Origin: a bacterium
Lineage (GTDB): Bacteria > Patescibacteriota > Minisyncoccia > UBA6257 > 2-01-FULL-56-20
Assembly (NCBI GenBank): GCA_027310625.1
Contig: DAIDAM010000008.1
Span: 1 to 49,278 of the forward strand
Reading direction: 5' to 3'
Length of the DNA stretch: 49,278 nt
The notes below the pieces were generated by a model. The model had not been told where the DNA came from, ran no database searches, and saw only the letters and a list, made by a program, of their open reading frames with translations. This document shows, one piece after another, positions 45,161 to 49,278 of the stretch (the first letter of the stretch is position 1; the number at the start of each line of letters is the position of its first letter). Made by a program: the position numbers and the translations under genes.

Positions 45161-46705
45161 CTAATGTATTAAAAGGACATCTCCGACTTTTATTTCCGTT
45201 CCCGAACTCACTAAAAGCCCCGCTTCTTTTCCTTCGGCGACTTCGCTCACGTCTTTTTTCTGCTGCTGGAGATTTGAAATTCTTCCTTCGCCGACAACGG
45301 CGCCGTCCCGTTCTATTTCAAACTGCGATTTATTTTTGAAAATCCCCGATTCCACTTTCCCGCCGACCACCTGTTTTCCCAAATCGCTTTGGTTGAATAC
45401 GGCGAGTATCTTCAGCGTTCCGAGCGGAGCGGGTTTTTCGAGCTGGAGCAAAAACTCATCTACCGCTTTCAAGAGTTCGTAAATTATTTCCGAAGAAATT
45501 ATTTTTACTTTATTCGTTTCGGCAAACGCTTTCTGCACTTTTCCTGTTCTGCTTTTGAAAGCGATTATCGCCGCCTTGGTCGAAGCGGCGAGCTTGACGT
45601 CGTTGTCCGTTACGTCGCCGACCGACTCGGCGATTATTTTTATCGGCTTTTTTTCGGCGATGGCCTTTATTATTCCGGCGAGCGCTTCCAATGAACCGCT
45701 GTCAGACGATTTTATTATTAATCGCAGAACGGGCGACTCTTCTTTTTCTGCAGGAAGATTTACTGGCCTGATTTCCGGCGGTTCAATCTTGCCCACCGCA
45801 GGCAAGGCCGCTTTTTCCCCGGCGCGGAATTCCTCGCCGACCTGCGGCAGGGTTTCAAATCCGATGATGAGGGCAGGGGATGAGGGAAAAAGTTCCTCCG
45901 CCTGTTTGCCGGTGAAGTCCTCCAATATTTTTATTTTGCCCTTCGCGGTTGCGGTTGAAATCGGTTCGCCTTTTTTGAGAACGCCGTTTTTAACGATGAC
46001 GGACGCTTCCAATCCGCGCCTTTGGTCCAGTTTTGCCTCAAGAACGTATCCGCCCGCAGTCGCGTTTTCGTCGTATGTTAAGTGTTCCACTTCGGCGGCG
46101 AGAAGGATTAGGTCAAGAAGTTCGTTCACGCCTTCGCCGGTTTTTGCCGATACCGGTTGGTAACTTATCTGTCCGCCGTAGCCCTCCAGAAGAACGCCTG
46201 CGGACATAAGTTCGTTTTTTACGCGCTCAATGTCGGCGTTGTTCTTGTCTATTTTCGTAATGGCGACGACGAATGGGGTTTTCGTTTCTTCCAAAATTTT
46301 TATTGATTCCTTCGTTTGCGGCTTCGGTCCTTCGTCGGCGGCGACGACAAGAACGGCAAGGTCGGCGACATTCGCCCCGCGGGAGCGCATTTTTATAAAC
46401 GCTTCGTGCCCCGGCGTGTCGATGAAAGTTATTTTACGGGCCGCTGATTCGCGCTGATTGGGCTGATTTATGCTGATATCATTCGGATGGGCGCTTTCGG
46501 ATTGCCGAAGCCCAGTAGGCGGAGGCGCGCTATTCGGATGCACAATCTCGTAAGCGCCAATGGATTGCGTTATGCCGCCCGCTTCCCGCGAAGCGACGTT
46601 CGTTTTTCTGATGTAATCCAAAAGAGTCGTCTTGCCGTGGTCCACGTGACCCATGACGACGACAACGGGCGGCCGCCGTATTTTTCCTGCGTTTTCTTGC
46701 GCCAT
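45161..46705 (-). CDS. infB: Translation initiation factor IF-2 (with in-frame insertion in the G domain)
   Basis: [45 protein letters not shown]...[21 protein letters not shown]. Confidence 0.97.
   Translation of the reverse strand: MAQENAGKIRRPPVVVVMGHVDHGKTTLLDYIRKTNVASREAGGITQSIGAYEIVHPNSAPPPTGLRQSESAHPNDISINQPNQRESAARKITFIDTPGHEAFIKMRSRGANVADLAVLVVAADEGPKPQTKESIKILEETKTPFVVAITKIDKNNADIERVKNELMSAGVLLEGYGGQISYQPVSAKTGEGVNELLDLILLAAEVEHLTYDENATAGGYVLEAKLDQRRGLEASVIVKNGVLKKGEPISTATAKGKIKILEDFTGKQAEELFPSSPALIIGFETLPQVGEEFRAGEKAALPAVGKIEPPEIRPVNLPAEKEESPVLRLIIKSSDSGSLEALAGIIKAIAEKKPIKIIAESVGDVTDNDVKLAASTKAAIIAFKSRTGKVQKAFAETNKVKIISSEIIYELLKAVDEFLLQLEKPAPLGTLKILAVFNQSDLGKQVVGGKVESGIFKNKSQFEIERDGAVVGEGRISNLQQQKKDVSEVAEGKEAGLLVSSGTEIKVGDVLLIH
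46439..46546. repeat. Word-repeat insertion inside infB
   Basis: Minus strand CATCCGAATAGCGCG...CCCATCCGAATGATATCAGCATAAATCAGCCCAATCAGCGCGAATCAGCGG. Confidence 0.8.
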
Positions 46706-46779
46706 CATCCATAAAACCTAACAAAAAAGATTGCTGAACGCAAATTGAAATATAGCGCGGTACATTGTAATATGGAAAT

Positions 46780-47793
46780 ATGGTAGAATCGCTAAAATCC
46801 AAAAGAATAAAATTCCCGCGTCGAAGACAGAGAGAATTCTTGGAAAAATGCCGGCTGAAATTAGAATTCACGTTTGAAGAATTGGCGAGATATCTCAGAA
46901 TTGATACTCGCACAGCGACCGATTGGAAACGCGAGAAATTTCTTATGCCAGCAAGCGCCGTGGAAGCATTAAGCCGGAAGGCCAAAGTGTCAATCCCGGC
47001 CGGCGGAAAAATTTTGGGACAATTTTGGTATACGAAAAAAGGAGCGAGAAAGGGCGGACTTGTCACGTATAGAAAATATGGACGAGTAGGCGGAGACCCC
47101 GCATTTAGAAAAAGGCGCTGGCGCGAATGGTGGGATGGAAAAGGAAAATTCACCAAACACCCGATAATCAACGTCAGTTTACCAATAAAAACTCCAAAAT
47201 TGTCTGCGGAATTGGCCGAGTTTATAGGCATTATTTTGGGAGACGGGGGAATAAGCAAATATCAAGTAACCGTTACTCTTCATCATGTAGACGACAAAGA
47301 ATTCATGAAATTCGTCGTAAATTTAATTACAAAGTTATTTGATGCGATCCCAGGTGTTCACCATAACCCCAAAGATTCCACAAATACGATTTTCATATCG
47401 AGAGTGAAATTGGTAAAGCTGCTTACTGAAAAACTTGGCTTGAAAGCCGGCGACAAAGTGCGAAATCAAATTGATATACCTTTATGGATTAAAAAGAACG
47501 AAAAGTTTCGAATTGCCTGTATACGCGGACTTTTAGATACCGACGGTTCTGTTTTCATTCATAAATATCGTTCAAAGAATAAGCAGTATAAGTACAAAAA
47601 AATCGATTTTACAAATAGATCTTTGCCGCTTTTGAATTCAGTCAGCAAGCTACTTGTAGAATTGGGAATTAACCACAGATTCCGCGATAGATATCAGATA
47701 AGAATAGAAGCTCAAAAAGACGTTAAAAAATATTTCGACTTGATTGGAAGCCATAATCCTAAGCATTTGAAAAAATATCGCGCCGCGCTATAA
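46780..47793 (+). CDS. LAGLIDADG homing endonuclease with N-terminal HTH-like region
   Basis: AELAEFIGIILGDGGIS and RIACIRGLLDTDGSVF paired LAGLIDADG-type motifs; N-terminal TFEELARYLRIDTRTATDWKREKF HTH-like. Confidence 0.9.
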   Translation: MVESLKSKRIKFPRRRQREFLEKCRLKLEFTFEELARYLRIDTRTATDWKREKFLMPASAVEALSRKAKVSIPAGGKILGQFWYTKKGARKGGLVTYRKYGRVGGDPAFRKRRWREWWDGKGKFTKHPIINVSLPIKTPKLSAELAEFIGIILGDGGISKYQVTVTLHHVDDKEFMKFVVNLITKLFDAIPGVHHNPKDSTNTIFISRVKLVKLLTEKLGLKAGDKVRNQIDIPLWIKKNEKFRIACIRGLLDTDGSVFIHKYRSKNKQYKYKKIDFTNRSLPLLNSVSKLLVELGINHRFRDRYQIRIEAQKDVKKYFDLIGSHNPKHLKKYRAAL

Positions 47794-47811
47794 TGCAATT
47801 AGTTTACAAAC

Positions 47812-47898
47812 GGAGGGTTGCGCCGAATGGCAAGGCAGCAGTTTGCTAAACTGCGACGGTGTAAAAGCCGTCTATGGGTTCGATTCCCATACCCTCCG
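47812..47898 (+). tRNA. tRNA-Ser(GCT)
   Basis: GGAGGGTTGCGCCGAATGGCAAGGCAGCAGTTTGCTAAACTGC...long variable arm...GGGTTCGATTCCCATACCCTCCG. Confidence 0.95.
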
Positions 47899-47903
47899 CA
47901 CAA

Positions 47904-47940
47904 CAAAAACGGCACGGCTTTATGTCGTGCCGTTTTTGTT
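47904..47940 (+). terminator. Rho-independent terminator after tRNA-Ser(GCT)
   Basis: AAAAACGGCACGGCTTTATGTCGTGCCGTTTTTGTTTT. Confidence 0.85.
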
Positions 47941-48088
47941 TTGCGTCGTCGGTATTTTCTTACATCGCTGCGCTCTTATCTTCCTGAAGCGGGGTGATGC
48001 TAAATTCGACCCATTTCATCTTTTCAAAATAAGAGGGTTGTGCTACAATATCCTGTCCGCGCGGGTCGCCGCGCGGCCGTGAAAGAAA

Positions 48089-48835
48089 ATGGAAAATCTC
48101 AGCATATCGCTTTCATCGGAAAAATTGGGAAATCTTTTCGGACTGCCGTTTACAAACACCCTCTTTACGGCGTGGGTTGTTATTTCTCTCTTATTAATTG
48201 TCGGCTTCGTCGTCAGAAAAAAAATATCGCTCGTGCCGGGGAAATTGCAGAGCGCCATCGAGATGTTCGTGGAGTATCTTTTCGGATTCATTGAAGAAAC
48301 GCTCGGTTCGCGGGAGCTGGCGAGACGCTATTTCCCGCTCATCGCCACGATTTTCATATTTATTCTTACTGCCAATCTTTTTGACTTTCTCCCGATCTTC
48401 GGCGCCATCGGAGTATACAAGGGAGAAAAATTCGTGCCCCTTTTCCGTCCGGTGAACGCCGACCTCAACTTCACGCTTGCGCTCGCCATCATTTCTTTTT
48501 TGGTAATAGAAATTTCCGGAATCGTCGTGCTCGGTTTCTTGAAATACGGCTCAAAGTTTGTTAACTTCAGGGAAGGCGCGATGGGATTTGTCGTCGGCAT
48601 TCTTGAAATCGTCAGCAACCTCGCGCGTCTCGTATCGTTCTCCTTCCGGCTTTTCGGAGCAATTTTCGCCGGAGAAGTGCTTCTGATGGTCATCGGCGCG
48701 TTCGTGCCTATTTTTTTGCCGGTGCCGATGATGGCTTTCGAGGTCTTCATCGGAATCATTCAGGCGGCGATTTTCGCGGTATTGACGCTCGCCTTCATCA
48801 AGATATCGCTGATGGAGCCGCACGGAGCGCACTGA
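48089..48835 (+). CDS. atpB: F0F1 ATP synthase subunit a
   Basis: LPIFGAIG...GAMGFVVGILEIVSNLARLVSFSFRLFGAIFAGEVLLMVI; conserved Arg region in TM. Confidence 0.95.
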   Translation: MENLSISLSSEKLGNLFGLPFTNTLFTAWVVISLLLIVGFVVRKKISLVPGKLQSAIEMFVEYLFGFIEETLGSRELARRYFPLIATIFIFILTANLFDFLPIFGAIGVYKGEKFVPLFRPVNADLNFTLALAIISFLVIEISGIVVLGFLKYGSKFVNFREGAMGFVVGILEIVSNLARLVSFSFRLFGAIFAGEVLLMVIGAFVPIFLPVPMMAFEVFIGIIQAAIFAVLTLAFIKISLMEPHGAH

Positions 48836-48878
48836 TAACTGTTAACTGATGACTAGTAACTAATAACAATGACAATGA

Positions 48879-49211
<333 letters not shown>

Positions 49212-49220
49212 ATTGCGATG

Positions 49221-49278
49221 AATTTCGCGAGCCGCAGATGAGCAAATATCCCGGTATCGCAGCGAAGCTGCAAGTATC
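49221..49278. repeat. Arms of the AATATCGCGAGC..GAGCAAATATC family at window end
   Basis: ATTTCGCGAGCCGCAGATGAGCAAATATC then GGTATCGCAGCGAAGCTGCAAGTATC. Confidence 0.75.

Noticed and set aside
46439-46546. IF-2 insertion as a mini-intein
   Set aside because: Only ~33 aa, lacking Cys/Ser N-terminal and His-Asn C-terminal splicing motifs; it is repeat DNA.

Overview
This 49.3 kb window looks like part of a Candidate Phyla Radiation (Patescibacteria/Parcubacteria-like) genome. That lineage call is inferred from gene content and style, not from a marker-gene tree. Positions ~0.8-21.7 kb hold a surface-polysaccharide locus: GT2/GT4/GT39 glycosyltransferases, SDR epimerases, an O-antigen ligase-like protein, a Wzx-like flippase, an undecaprenyl-phosphate sugar transferase, and a four-gene heptose pathway (hddA/gmhA/gmhB/hddC-like). 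It is interrupted by a minus-strand block of Gfo/Idh/MocA oxidoreductase, EamA transporter, YdcF-like and IMPase-like genes. The rest carries DedA/PAP2 membrane proteins, a thiol-redox cluster (DsbA-like, glutaredoxin, TrxR), dCMP deaminase, GroES/GroEL, threonine synthase, LemA, HtpX, a UMP kinase-like protein, cupredoxin, DoxX, a DedA-PAP2-LssY fusion, RbfA, IF-2, four tRNAs, HNH and LAGLIDADG endonucleases beside tRNAs, and ATP synthase subunits a and c. The most unusual signal is a dense set of short palindromic or word-repeat elements. Several sit in frame inside conserved genes (nucleotidyltransferase, epimerase, UMP kinase, IF-2) or at the RbfA start. One marks a LeuRS/glycosyltransferase chimeric junction. 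Two genes (trxB 5' end, htpX 3' end) also have a synonymously diverged ('recoded') copy of their terminus next to the intact gene. A four-helix-bundle ORF is bracketed by inverted word repeats. No CRISPR array, rRNA or complete transposase was seen.
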